From positions 3,320,501-3,384,500 of the forward strand of contig NC_017542.1 in assembly GCF_000237325.1 (NCBI RefSeq): DNA of 64,000 nt, in the 5' to 3' direction. The stretch is from Paenibacillus polymyxa M1 (lineage in GTDB: Bacteria; Bacillota; Bacilli; Paenibacillales; Paenibacillaceae). The notes under the pieces were generated by a model, which ran no database searches, had not been told where the DNA came from, and saw only the letters and a program-made list of their open reading frames with translations. Both the position numbers and the translations under genes were made by a program. Shown here piece after piece: positions 17,986 through 25,758 of the stretch (position 1 is its first letter; each line of letters opens with the position of its first letter).

Positions 17986-19488
17986 ATGTCAACAACAGAC
18001 AAGATCTCTTCGCCTCCATGTATGAGGACGTCTGATTCTACAGACCCCGTCATTCATATTGACCCAACGCTCTGTACTGGATGCAGACGCTGTGCGGGTG
18101 TTTGTCCGGTAGATGCCATAGAGGGACTGCCTGGAGAACCTCAAACCGTGAACGCAGACCGCTGTGTTATTTGCGGTCAATGTGTGCAAATCTGCAGCGT
18201 ATACGCCACAGATTGGGCAGATTCATCTCCGCAGGCAGCCGCCATCAAACGTCAGGAACGTATACGTGAACGCGATATGCCTGCCGACACCGGCGAACCG
18301 CTCTTTGCTGCCTATTATAGCTACAGCCTGAATAAGGTAGCTGACATGATGAAGAAGCCAGGACAGCTTCGAATCGTGCAGTGCGCCCCAGCCATTCGTG
18401 TGTCACTCGCGGAGGAATTTGGTATGCCGTTTGGTACCCTAACACCCGGAAAAATGGCCGCTGCCCTTCGTCGCCTCGGCTTTGATCGAGTATATGATAC
18501 GAATTTCGGAGCTGACGTAACCATCATGGAAGAAGGCACTGAGTTGATTCGCCGCGTAACCGAGGGTGGACCGTTACCGATGTTCACATCCTGCTGTCCA
18601 GCTTGGGTCCGTTTTGCCGAGATTGAATACCCCGATCTGCTAGACCATCTATCCAGTTGCAAATCGCCAATGCAAATGGTGGGAGCGCTGGTCAAGACCT
18701 ATGGTGCACAGCTGGATGAGGTGGAGCCTGCGAATATTTACAGCGTCGCGATCATGCCATGTACCTGTAAACAATTTGAATGCGATCGTCCCGAAATGGA
18801 ATCCGACGGTTATCGTGATGTGGATGAGGTATTGACCACGCGTGAGCTTGCATACTGGATCAAGCAACAAGGCATTGATTTTATGAACCTGCCTGATGAG
18901 GAATTTGATGCACCGCTAGGGCAATATTCAGGCGCAGGTACTATTTTTGGTGTAACTGGAGGAGTTATGGAAGCTGCCATCCGCACAGGTTATGAACTGC
19001 TGACGAATGAGAAGCTGCCAAAGCTCCAGCTGGATTTTGTCCGTGGCGAGGAAGGCATTCGAGTAGCGGAGGTACAGGTGGGCGAATTGCAGCTCAAGGT
19101 AGCGGTCGTCGCTGGACTCCAGCATGCCTATCAGCTCCTGGATCGTGTGCAGGCAGGCGAATGTGATTATCATTTTATTGAGGTGATGGGCTGTCCAGCT
19201 GGGTGTATCAGCGGAGGAGGGCAACCCAAGCTCATGTTAGAAAAACAAAAAATCGAGGCTTATCGTGCGCGTAAATCGTCCATCTATGGACATGATGCTG
19301 CATCTCAGGTGCGCAAATCGCATGAGAATCCTTTTATCATCAAGCTGTACGATGAATTTCTAGGTGAGCCGCTAGGTCATGTATCACACCATCTGCTGCA
19401 CACGACCTTTCAAAAGCGTGGACCCGGCAGGCAGAGCCGCAGCAGTGATATGTCCGTCAAAGGACATATCGATTATCCCATTCATTAG
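17986..19488 (+). CDS. hydA: [FeFe]-hydrogenase catalytic subunit
   Basis: A 500-residue monomeric-type [FeFe]-hydrogenase that makes or oxidises H2. Two [4Fe-4S] ferredoxin motifs lie near residues 30-75 (CTGCRRCAGVC and CVICGQCVQIC). All three H-cluster signatures are intact: L1 TSCCPAW (201-207), L2 MPCTCKQFE (257-265) and L3 EVMGCPAGCISGGGQP (399-414). It has no NADH-binding or quinone-linked modules. AAGGTAG lies before the ATG. Its position between two HycB-like genes and after fdhF matches HydA2 of the Acetobacterium woodii hydrogen-dependent CO2 reductase. The direction in vivo (H2 release from formate or CO2 reduction) cannot be read from sequence; H2 release during fermentation is likely in this host. 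Confidence 0.95.
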   Translation: MSTTDKISSPPCMRTSDSTDPVIHIDPTLCTGCRRCAGVCPVDAIEGLPGEPQTVNADRCVICGQCVQICSVYATDWADSSPQAAAIKRQERIRERDMPADTGEPLFAAYYSYSLNKVADMMKKPGQLRIVQCAPAIRVSLAEEFGMPFGTLTPGKMAAALRRLGFDRVYDTNFGADVTIMEEGTELIRRVTEGGPLPMFTSCCPAWVRFAEIEYPDLLDHLSSCKSPMQMVGALVKTYGAQLDEVEPANIYSVAIMPCTCKQFECDRPEMESDGYRDVDEVLTTRELAYWIKQQGIDFMNLPDEEFDAPLGQYSGAGTIFGVTGGVMEAAIRTGYELLTNEKLPKLQLDFVRGEEGIRVAEVQVGELQLKVAVVAGLQHAYQLLDRVQAGECDYHFIEVMGCPAGCISGGGQPKLMLEKQKIEAYRARKSSIYGHDAASQVRKSHENPFIIKLYDEFLGEPLGHVSHHLLHTTFQKRGPGRQSRSSDMSVKGHIDYPIH

Positions 19489-19558
19489 TACGTTCAACAC
19501 ATAGATATAATCATTAGAAATTATAATTTGCCGTTAGTTAGAGAGGAGTCGAGTTAGT

Positions 19559-20149
19559 ATGAATCGTTTTGTTTTAGCTGATCCCGATCAGTGTATCGGC
19601 TGTCGTACCTGTGAAATCGCATGTGTTATCGCACATTCATCGGAGAACCCTTTTATCTCGCCAGATGACGAGTTTCATTTTCACCCTCGCTTAAAGGTGA
19701 TCAAATCCTTTGGAGTCACCGCACCTGTCCAGTGTCGTCACTGTGAGGATGCTCCATGTGCTAATGCTTGCCCGAACGGCTCCATTACGAACGCAGACGG
19801 CTGCATTCTTATTAACAGTGAAAGTTGCATTGGCTGTAAAACCTGCATGATCGCCTGCCCTTACGGCGCGATTACCATGGTGCCTCAATACAGAGACGGA
19901 CAGCCGGTCGTGCAAGACGGACTGTACACTAATGTGTCGGGTCGTTTGCAACCCAAAGAACGCATGATTGCCAGCAAATGTGATTTGTGCGAAGGTGTGG
20001 ATGGCGGACCGGCCTGTATTGGAAAATGTCCAACGCAAGCCCTCAAGCTGGTCGAGCCAGATCTGGTTCATGCACGGGTTGAGGAAAAACGAGCTGCAAG
20101 TGCACGTCAGCTGCTGCATATGACACGTATTCCGGCGACGGGTCTATAA
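19559..20149 (+). CDS. HycB/HydN-like ferredoxin subunit with four [4Fe-4S] sites (copy 2)
   Basis: A 196-residue paralogue of the ferredoxin gene upstream of hydA. The four cysteine groups are CIGCRTCEIAC, CRHCEDAPCANAC, CIGCKTCMIAC and CDLCEG...C...C. GAGAGGAGTCGAG precedes the ATG, after a 70-bp gap from hydA. The insert between groups one and two (HSSENPFISPDDEFHFHPRL) is longer than in copy 1, so the two are not recent duplicates. In HDCR complexes two different HycB subunits link the dehydrogenase and the hydrogenase, and this pair fits that arrangement. It ends one base before the next start codon, suggesting tight coupling. Confidence 0.9.
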   Translation: MNRFVLADPDQCIGCRTCEIACVIAHSSENPFISPDDEFHFHPRLKVIKSFGVTAPVQCRHCEDAPCANACPNGSITNADGCILINSESCIGCKTCMIACPYGAITMVPQYRDGQPVVQDGLYTNVSGRLQPKERMIASKCDLCEGVDGGPACIGKCPTQALKLVEPDLVHARVEEKRAASARQLLHMTRIPATGL

Positions 20150-20150
20150 C

Positions 20151-21599
20151 ATGACTCCGTCTTCTCCTCTGGTCAAAGTTATGCGGACCGAACGGGATGC
20201 ACTAGGAGACATGGAAATTCCTGCGGAGGCCTTGTACGGTATTCACACCGCACGTGCGATGAACAATTTTGCAGTCAGCGGCAGGCCCGTGAACAGAAAC
20301 CTGATTCAGGCTCTTGTATTGGTGAAAAAAACGGCTGCTCAAGTCAATGGTGAGCAGAAACGGCTACCTACTCACCGGGTATCTGCCATTGTAAATGCCT
20401 GCGATGAATTACTCGCTGGACGGCATCAAGATATGTTTACCGTAGATGCCATGCAAGGCGGCGCAGGCACCAGTACCCATATGAATGTAAATGAGGTCAT
20501 TGCTAATTTGGCCATCGTACAGCTAGGGGGGCAGCCAGGGCAATATGAGCTTGTACATCCGCTGGATGATGTGAACTGCTGCCAATCTACGAATGATGTC
20601 TATCCTACGGCGCTACGAATTGCTGCGATACGCCTGCTGCGCCCTTTATGTGACACGCTGTCTTCGTTACAAAATACTTTACAGCAAAAAGAAATAGAAT
20701 ATGCCGACCTGCTCAAGCTAGGCCGCACACAGCTAATGGATGCCCTGCCTATGATGGCCGGGCAAGGCTTTGGTGCCTACGCAAAAGCTATAGCGCGTGA
20801 CCGTTGGCGCCTCTATAAAGCCGAAGAACGGCTGCGAGAAATCCCAATTGGAGGCACGGCGATTGGCACAGGTATGAATGCGCCTCGGGCTTACAGCTAC
20901 CGGATGGTCGAAAAGCTGGCGGACGAGACTGGATTAGGACTATGTCGTAGCGACCACCCCATGGACCCGATTCAAAATATGGATGTCTTCGTTGAGGTAT
21001 CGGGTCTACTTAAATCCGCTGCCGTAAATCTGCTCAAAATATCTGGCGATTTTCGTCTGCTGGCCTCTGGTCCTTTCGGTGGTATCGGTGAATACATGCT
21101 GCCTCCGGTCCAAGCTGGCTCCTCTATTATGCCAGGCAAGGTCAATCCGGTGATGGCAGAAATGGCCGGATTGACAGCGATGCGCGTGATGGCCAATGAT
21201 GCGGCTATCACGATGGCTGCTGCCTCTGGACAGCTGGAGCTGAACGCGTTCCTACCGTTGATTGCCGAGTCGCTGCTGGAATCTCTGCACATTCTCAGCA
21301 ATGCCGTTCAACTGTTCGAGGAACGGTGTGTGCGCGGTCTGATCGTACATGAGGAACGCTGCTCTGCTAATCTGCACAGCTCAGCTGTGATGGCTTCTGC
21401 GCTAGTCGCGGAACTTGGCTATGATGAAGCTGCTTCCATTGCATCAGCAGCCATTGCACAGGGGCGCTCACCAGAGGATATTGCAGAGGATCGCGGTCAA
21501 CTGACCCGTGCGCGGATTGACCAATTGTGCCATCCCTATACCGTTACCAAGCCCGGAATTCCGGGGCAGGAAGAAGGAACTCACCATGGGAATGAATGA
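20151..21599 (+). CDS. Aspartase/fumarase-superfamily lyase in the hydrogenase operon (AspA-like)
   Basis: A 482-residue protein starting one base after the preceding stop. It has the family landmarks: GAGTSTHMNVNEVIANLA, CCQSTNDVYPTALRIA, GGTAIGTGMN and the flexible catalytic loop GSSIMPGKVNP. The overall match is to L-aspartate ammonia-lyase, which releases ammonium and fumarate from aspartate. AspA-like lyases occur beside [FeFe]-hydrogenase maturation genes in other anaerobes. The bridging dithiomethylamine of the H-cluster needs nitrogen, so local ammonium supply is a reasonable inference, not a proof. The C-terminal tail overlaps the start of hydF by 14 bp. A housekeeping aspartase may exist elsewhere; an altered substrate cannot be excluded. 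Confidence 0.85.
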   Translation: MTPSSPLVKVMRTERDALGDMEIPAEALYGIHTARAMNNFAVSGRPVNRNLIQALVLVKKTAAQVNGEQKRLPTHRVSAIVNACDELLAGRHQDMFTVDAMQGGAGTSTHMNVNEVIANLAIVQLGGQPGQYELVHPLDDVNCCQSTNDVYPTALRIAAIRLLRPLCDTLSSLQNTLQQKEIEYADLLKLGRTQLMDALPMMAGQGFGAYAKAIARDRWRLYKAEERLREIPIGGTAIGTGMNAPRAYSYRMVEKLADETGLGLCRSDHPMDPIQNMDVFVEVSGLLKSAAVNLLKISGDFRLLASGPFGGIGEYMLPPVQAGSSIMPGKVNPVMAEMAGLTAMRVMANDAAITMAAASGQLELNAFLPLIAESLLESLHILSNAVQLFEERCVRGLIVHEERCSANLHSSAVMASALVAELGYDEAASIASAAIAQGRSPEDIAEDRGQLTRARIDQLCHPYTVTKPGIPGQEEGTHHGNE

Positions 21600-22839
21600 T
21601 ACCCCGAGAAGCAACCGACCACATATCGTTCTGCTTGGTCGCCGAAATGCAGGCAAATCCAGCATTCTGAACACCTTGACCGGCCAGCCCGCCGCTGTGG
21701 TATCACCTATAGGAGGAACGACTACGGACCCCGTTTTCAAGCCGATGGAGCTACTTCCTGCGGGTCCCATTGTTCTGGTGGATACCGCCGGACTGGACGA
21801 TGAGGGTGAGATCGGGGAGCTGCGCCGCAACAAAACGCTAGAAATTCTTAATAGTACAGACTTGGCTCTGCTGGTCATCGACGCCACTGTTGGCGTCGGA
21901 CCATTCGAGCATGAGCTGCTTGAAAAGCTACGCACTAAAAAGATTCCTGTCATTGGGGTACTTAATAAAATAGATACCCTTGCTGAATCAGATCCGATGG
22001 CTGCAACGCTGGGGAACGAATTGAATCTCACACTGATTCCTTTCAGTGCCGCTATGCTTCGGGGGGACACTGAACTGAAAAAGGCCATCACGAATACACT
22101 CCCCCAAAACGAAGATCGCTTCCGCATCGTAGGTGACTTGTTATCACCTGGCGATCTGGTCGTGCTGGTGGTTCCTATCGATAAAGCTGCGCCAAAGGGT
22201 CGATTGATTCTGCCGCAGCAGCAAACGATCCGTGATACGCTAGAGAGCGATGCCATCGCTGTAGTGACCAAAGAGCATGAACTACGTTTGACGCTGGAGC
22301 GACTGGGGCGCAAGCCCCGCCTGGTCATTACCGATTCACAGGTCTTTATGAAAGTCGCAGCCGACACACCCAAGGATGTACCTCTTACCTCTTTCTCTAT
22401 TCTGTTTGCCCGTCATAAAGGCGATCTGGACGAACTGGTGCGAGGGGCAAGAGCCATTGATCGCCTCAAGGATGGAGACCGTGTACTCATTGCCGAAGCC
22501 TGCACTCACCAATGCCAATCTGACGATATTGGTCGAGTGAAGATCCCTCGTTGGCTCCGCCAAACGATAGGCAAACGTCTCATTATCGAGCATGCATCCG
22601 GCTCCAGTTTCCCTGACGATTTGAGTGAATATGCGTTGGTTATTCATTGCGGTGCCTGCATGCTCAATCGGCGTACAATGCTTCACCGAATGTCTGAAAC
22701 GAAAGCGGCCGGCGTGCCGATTGTGAACTATGGTGTTTTTATCGCTTATGTCCAGGGGGTCTTCCCCCGTGCTATTGAATGCTTCCCATCTGCTATGCTG
22801 GCCTGGGAGCAAGCGGCTGAAGCCGGAAGTTATTCTTAA
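21586..22839 (+). CDS. hydF: [FeFe]-hydrogenase maturation GTPase HydF
   Basis: A 417-residue scaffold/carrier protein on which the di-iron subcluster is completed and delivered to HydA. ATG 21586 is chosen because AGAAGGAA precedes it and the product then begins in the family style, MGMNDTPRSNRPHIVLLGRR. The P-loop GRRNAGKSS is at residues 18-26, G2/G3 are in GGTTTDP and DTAGLDDEGE, and NKID is present. The C-terminal cluster-binding motif is complete: C306 (CTH) and H354-C355-G-A-C358. It overlaps the aspA-like gene and ends before a strong bidirectional terminator facing hydG. Confidence 0.96.
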   Translation: MGMNDTPRSNRPHIVLLGRRNAGKSSILNTLTGQPAAVVSPIGGTTTDPVFKPMELLPAGPIVLVDTAGLDDEGEIGELRRNKTLEILNSTDLALLVIDATVGVGPFEHELLEKLRTKKIPVIGVLNKIDTLAESDPMAATLGNELNLTLIPFSAAMLRGDTELKKAITNTLPQNEDRFRIVGDLLSPGDLVVLVVPIDKAAPKGRLILPQQQTIRDTLESDAIAVVTKEHELRLTLERLGRKPRLVITDSQVFMKVAADTPKDVPLTSFSILFARHKGDLDELVRGARAIDRLKDGDRVLIAEACTHQCQSDDIGRVKIPRWLRQTIGKRLIIEHASGSSFPDDLSEYALVIHCGACMLNRRTMLHRMSETKAAGVPIVNYGVFIAYVQGVFPRAIECFPSAMLAWEQAAEAGSYS

Positions 22840-22870
22840 AATCTCATCATTAATATTTTTTCTCTAGACA

Positions 22871-22912
22871 TACAAAAGCAGCCGCGTTGGAATCAGCGCG
22901 GCTGTTTTTGTA
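22871..22912. terminator. Bidirectional terminator between hydF and hydG
   Basis: AAAAGCAGCCGCG faces GCGCGGCTGTTTTT, a GC-rich stem with Ts on both strands. It separates the converging hydF (plus) and hydG (minus) transcripts. Confidence 0.9.
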
Positions 22913-22989
22913 TGTTCAAATGCTATTATTATTAATAATAAGAATTTTCATAGCGTGACGTGAAAGGATACTGCCAATAATATATAATG

Positions 22990-24402
22990 CTAAAAATACA
23001 AATCGCGCTCGCCTGCTTCTAATCGTTCAAGTCTGTCGAGCGTCAAACGGCGCGTCGATTCACGTGGGATACGCTCCAGATTCTCTCGCAACGCGGCAGC
23101 TCCCAGTTCACGTGCCTCCTCATCCCCATAATCCAGTAGATATTCTTGGAAGGTCAGCAGCGAATTCGGCTGGCACACATTATGAATTTGTCCGGATTTG
23201 GCAAGCTCCATGAAGCGATCTCCGGTTCGTCCCTCACGGTAGCAAGCTGTACAGTAGCTTGGCATATATCCGCCACGGCACAGACTTTTAATAATTTCCG
23301 ATGGTGAGCGATGGTCTCCCACCTCAAATTGAGGCTTATCCTCCGTGTCCTGTTTGGCATAGGCCCCTACGCCCGTAGCTGATCCAGCACTAATCTGTGA
23401 CACGCCTAAACCAATGACACGGTCTCTATATTCCGGCTCCTCGCGTGTAGACAGGATCATACCAGCATAAGGGACAGCCAGTCGAAGGACGGATACAATT
23501 TTCATAAAATCATCATCGTTGACCAAGTACGGATATCGCTCCAGGTCTACATTTTCAGCCGGACGCAAGCGTGGAACCGAGACCGTGTGAGGCCCACAGC
23601 CAAAGACTTCTTCCAAGTGCTCGGCGTGTTTCAGCATGGCTACAGTTTCATAGCGGAAATCATACAAACCGTACAACACACCGATCCCCACATCATCTAT
23701 ACCTGCACGCATAGCCCGGTCCATTGCGGTGGTGTGCCAATCAAAGTCCCGTTTTGGTCCTTGTAAGTGAAATTTGCGATAGCTTTCTCGGTGATACGTT
23801 TCCTGAAATAGAATATACGTTCCAATACCCACCTCTGCCAACTTCCGATAATCCTCTTCGGTAGTGGATGCAATATTCACATTGATCCGCCGAATGCTGC
23901 CGTTATCTACTTTGACCTCATAGATCTGGCGCAGACAATCAACGATATAGTCAATGGGACAATGGACTGGGTCTTCGCCCGCTTCCAGTACGAGTCGCTT
24001 GTGTCCCAGTTCTTGAAGTACTCTGACCTCTTCCACCAATTCCTCCGGGGTCAAGCGGCTACGCGTAAAGCTATCATTGGTATGTTTATAACCACAATAT
24101 TCGCAGTTATTAACGCAATGATTGCTTACATATAAAGGAGCGAACAGCACAATCCGATTGCCATAAATCTGCTCTTTGACTGCCCTCGAAGATTTGAACA
24201 TCTCTTCCAATAATTCAGGATCATCCACATGCAAAAGAGCCGCCGCTTCACTTGCATTCAGTCCGCGGCAGGCTCTACCCTTTTCTAAAATTTCCAAAAT
24301 GCGTTGTCGATTGGTTGCCTCTTGTTTCCCCTGCTCCACTGCAGCCATAATCTCTGCTTCATTAATAAAATCCGCCGACACTTTCTCCCGTACTCCACTC
24401 AC
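22990..24402 (-). CDS. hydG: [FeFe]-hydrogenase maturase HydG (radical SAM tyrosine lyase)
   Basis: A 470-residue radical SAM enzyme that splits tyrosine and makes the CO and cyanide ligands of the H-cluster. The SAM cluster motif CVNNCEYC (C96, C100, C103; C-X3-C-X2-C) is followed by the family's EAGEDP region. The C-terminal auxiliary-cluster motif C384-X2-C387-X22-C410 separates HydG from the thiamine enzyme ThiH, so the assignment is firm. It lies 49 bp downstream of hydE on the same strand, and both probably come from the Fnr-type promoter near 25.6 kb. Length is normal and all key residues are present. Confidence 0.96.
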   Translation of the reverse strand: MSGVREKVSADFINEAEIMAAVEQGKQEATNRQRILEILEKGRACRGLNASEAAALLHVDDPELLEEMFKSSRAVKEQIYGNRIVLFAPLYVSNHCVNNCEYCGYKHTNDSFTRSRLTPEELVEEVRVLQELGHKRLVLEAGEDPVHCPIDYIVDCLRQIYEVKVDNGSIRRINVNIASTTEEDYRKLAEVGIGTYILFQETYHRESYRKFHLQGPKRDFDWHTTAMDRAMRAGIDDVGIGVLYGLYDFRYETVAMLKHAEHLEEVFGCGPHTVSVPRLRPAENVDLERYPYLVNDDDFMKIVSVLRLAVPYAGMILSTREEPEYRDRVIGLGVSQISAGSATGVGAYAKQDTEDKPQFEVGDHRSPSEIIKSLCRGGYMPSYCTACYREGRTGDRFMELAKSGQIHNVCQPNSLLTFQEYLLDYGDEEARELGAAALRENLERIPRESTRRLTLDRLERLEAGERDLYF

Positions 24403-24451
24403 GTATACCCATCTCCTTATTTATGGTTACTGCAATGTTTCCGTCACGTTC

Positions 24452-25471
24452 TCACACTGTCCCCTGTCTCATAAGCTGTCGTTGCACTCTCAAACTATCG
24501 CCGCGCCCCATATCAACTTCAAATCCAGCTCCACGGATCCGCAGCTCCAAGCAATGTCTACATTGGGCAGACTCATCACCCAAACATATTTTATTCTCAT
24601 AAATCGCATACTTAGGCCTCACCGCCAGTGGCGACAAATTAGGCATCACCACATTCGCTCCCGCCTGAAGCGCCTTCTCCCTTCCTTGGGGATGAATCGT
24701 CCCCATGGCCGTGGATGCCGGAATAAGCGCATCTGGAACGACCAATCGGGATAATGAGATGATATCAAGTGCCTTTTCCATGCTCCCCTGGCTGGCCTCA
24801 CGAAGCGGCGTGTTGCTATGTGGTAAAAAGGGGCCAATCCCGATCATATCTGGGGACAGACTATGCAAATAGACCAAATCGTCTGCTAATTCACTGTTCG
24901 TTTGTCCTGGCAATCCCACCATACATCCAGCCCCGATCTGAAAGCCGATACGTTGCAAAGCCAGCAGACGGCTACGCCTGCTTTCGATCGTCATCGTCGG
25001 ATGCAGCTTGGCGTACAAACTGGGTGAAGCTGTCTCATGCCGGAGCAAAAAACGGTCCGCACCCGCCTCGTATAATCGCTCATAAGTTTCGTCATCCCGT
25101 TCACCGATGGACAATGTAACCGCCACATCTGCAAAACGGCTTTTAATTTCCCGAATTAGTTTCGTCAGCCGAGCAGCCGTAAACCAGTAATCTTCCCCAC
25201 TTTGCAAAACAAAGGTCCGATAACCCAGTTCATACCCCTCCGCACAGCAGGCCAGAATTTCTTCCGGCTGCAAACGGTAACGGTCTGCCTGTTTATTCGA
25301 AGCACGCAGCCCACAATACATGCAATCCTGACGACATATACTTGAGAATTCAATTAATCCTCGTAAAAAAACACCTTTGCCATAACGCTCCAATTTGGTG
25401 CGAGCTGCCAGTTGACGCAGTTGAGCTCGTAGCGCCGGCTCACTATCCAGACGTGTTAGCAGTTCCGTCAT
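24452..25471 (-). CDS. hydE: [FeFe]-hydrogenase maturase HydE (radical SAM)
   Basis: A radical SAM protein that works with HydG and HydF in building the H-cluster subcluster. The motif CRQDCMYC (C46, C50, C53 from ATG 25471) is C-X3-C-X2-C, preceded by the family's FLRGLIEFSS. The 339-residue form from ATG 25471 lacks part of the usual N-terminus. The in-frame codons upstream (25472-25528) read like the missing HydE start (DELLLRLADGKEWTHTE), but contain no ATG, GTG or TTG before a TGA at 25531. A well-placed ATG at 25532 with GAAGAAGGG is in another frame. Either a non-standard start (CTG 25504 or 25510, or ACG 25525) is used, or there is a base error. HydE identity itself is secure. Confidence 0.92.
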   Translation of the reverse strand: MTELLTRLDSEPALRAQLRQLAARTKLERYGKGVFLRGLIEFSSICRQDCMYCGLRASNKQADRYRLQPEEILACCAEGYELGYRTFVLQSGEDYWFTAARLTKLIREIKSRFADVAVTLSIGERDDETYERLYEAGADRFLLRHETASPSLYAKLHPTMTIESRRSRLLALQRIGFQIGAGCMVGLPGQTNSELADDLVYLHSLSPDMIGIGPFLPHSNTPLREASQGSMEKALDIISLSRLVVPDALIPASTAMGTIHPQGREKALQAGANVVMPNLSPLAVRPKYAIYENKICLGDESAQCRHCLELRIRGAGFEVDMGRGDSLRVQRQLMRQGTV

Positions 25472-25592
25472 TTCTGTATGCGTCCATTCCTTGCCATCAG
25501 CCAGACGCAGTAATAATTCGTCCGTGACTCATCCCTTCTTCCCTCGTCCATCCGGACTTTACATCATCAGCGACTTATATCGTACATGTATT

Positions 25593-25598
25593 ATTCTA
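25593..25598 (-). promoter_or_regulatory. Candidate -10 element for hydE-hydG
   Basis: TAGAAT on the minus strand (five of six matches to TATAAT) has its first base exactly 29.5 bp from the centre of the Fnr-like box at 25620-25635. The transcription start would be near 25586. Confidence 0.5.
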
Positions 25599-25619
25599 GC
25601 AACATTAGAGAGAATATAA

Positions 25620-25635
25620 CGTGACTAGTTTCACA
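25620..25635 (-). promoter_or_regulatory. Fnr-like box upstream of hydE-hydG
   Basis: On plus this reads CGTGACTAGTTTCACA; on minus TGTGAAACTAGTCACG. It matches TGTGA-N6-TCACA with one mismatch at an outer position. Its centre is 25627.5. Spacing to the -10 element is identical to that of the fdh-hyd operon. Confidence 0.65.
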
Positions 25636-25700
25636 AAAAATCCCATTTTCTGAAAACCAATTTCATTCTCAACTTAAAAACTACATATTCATCTCTACAC

Positions 25701-25740
25701 AAAAAAAAGCTGCCTCCTCCCTTATGGAAGAAACAGCTTC
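25701..25740 (-). terminator. Terminator of the alkaline phosphatase gene
   Basis: On minus AGCTGTTTCTTCC faces GGGAGGAGGCAGCT, followed by eight Ts (A-run 25701-25708 on plus). It directly follows the phosphatase stop. Confidence 0.85.
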
Positions 25741-25758
25741 TGTCGATGGTTCTGTTTA

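Noticed and set aside
22336..22812. Minus-strand frame opposite hydF and similar antisense frames across the hyd operon (18321-18695, 20972-21301, 21468-22373)
   Set aside because: They are shadows of well-supported plus-strand genes with complete catalytic motifs and have no ribosome sites of their own.
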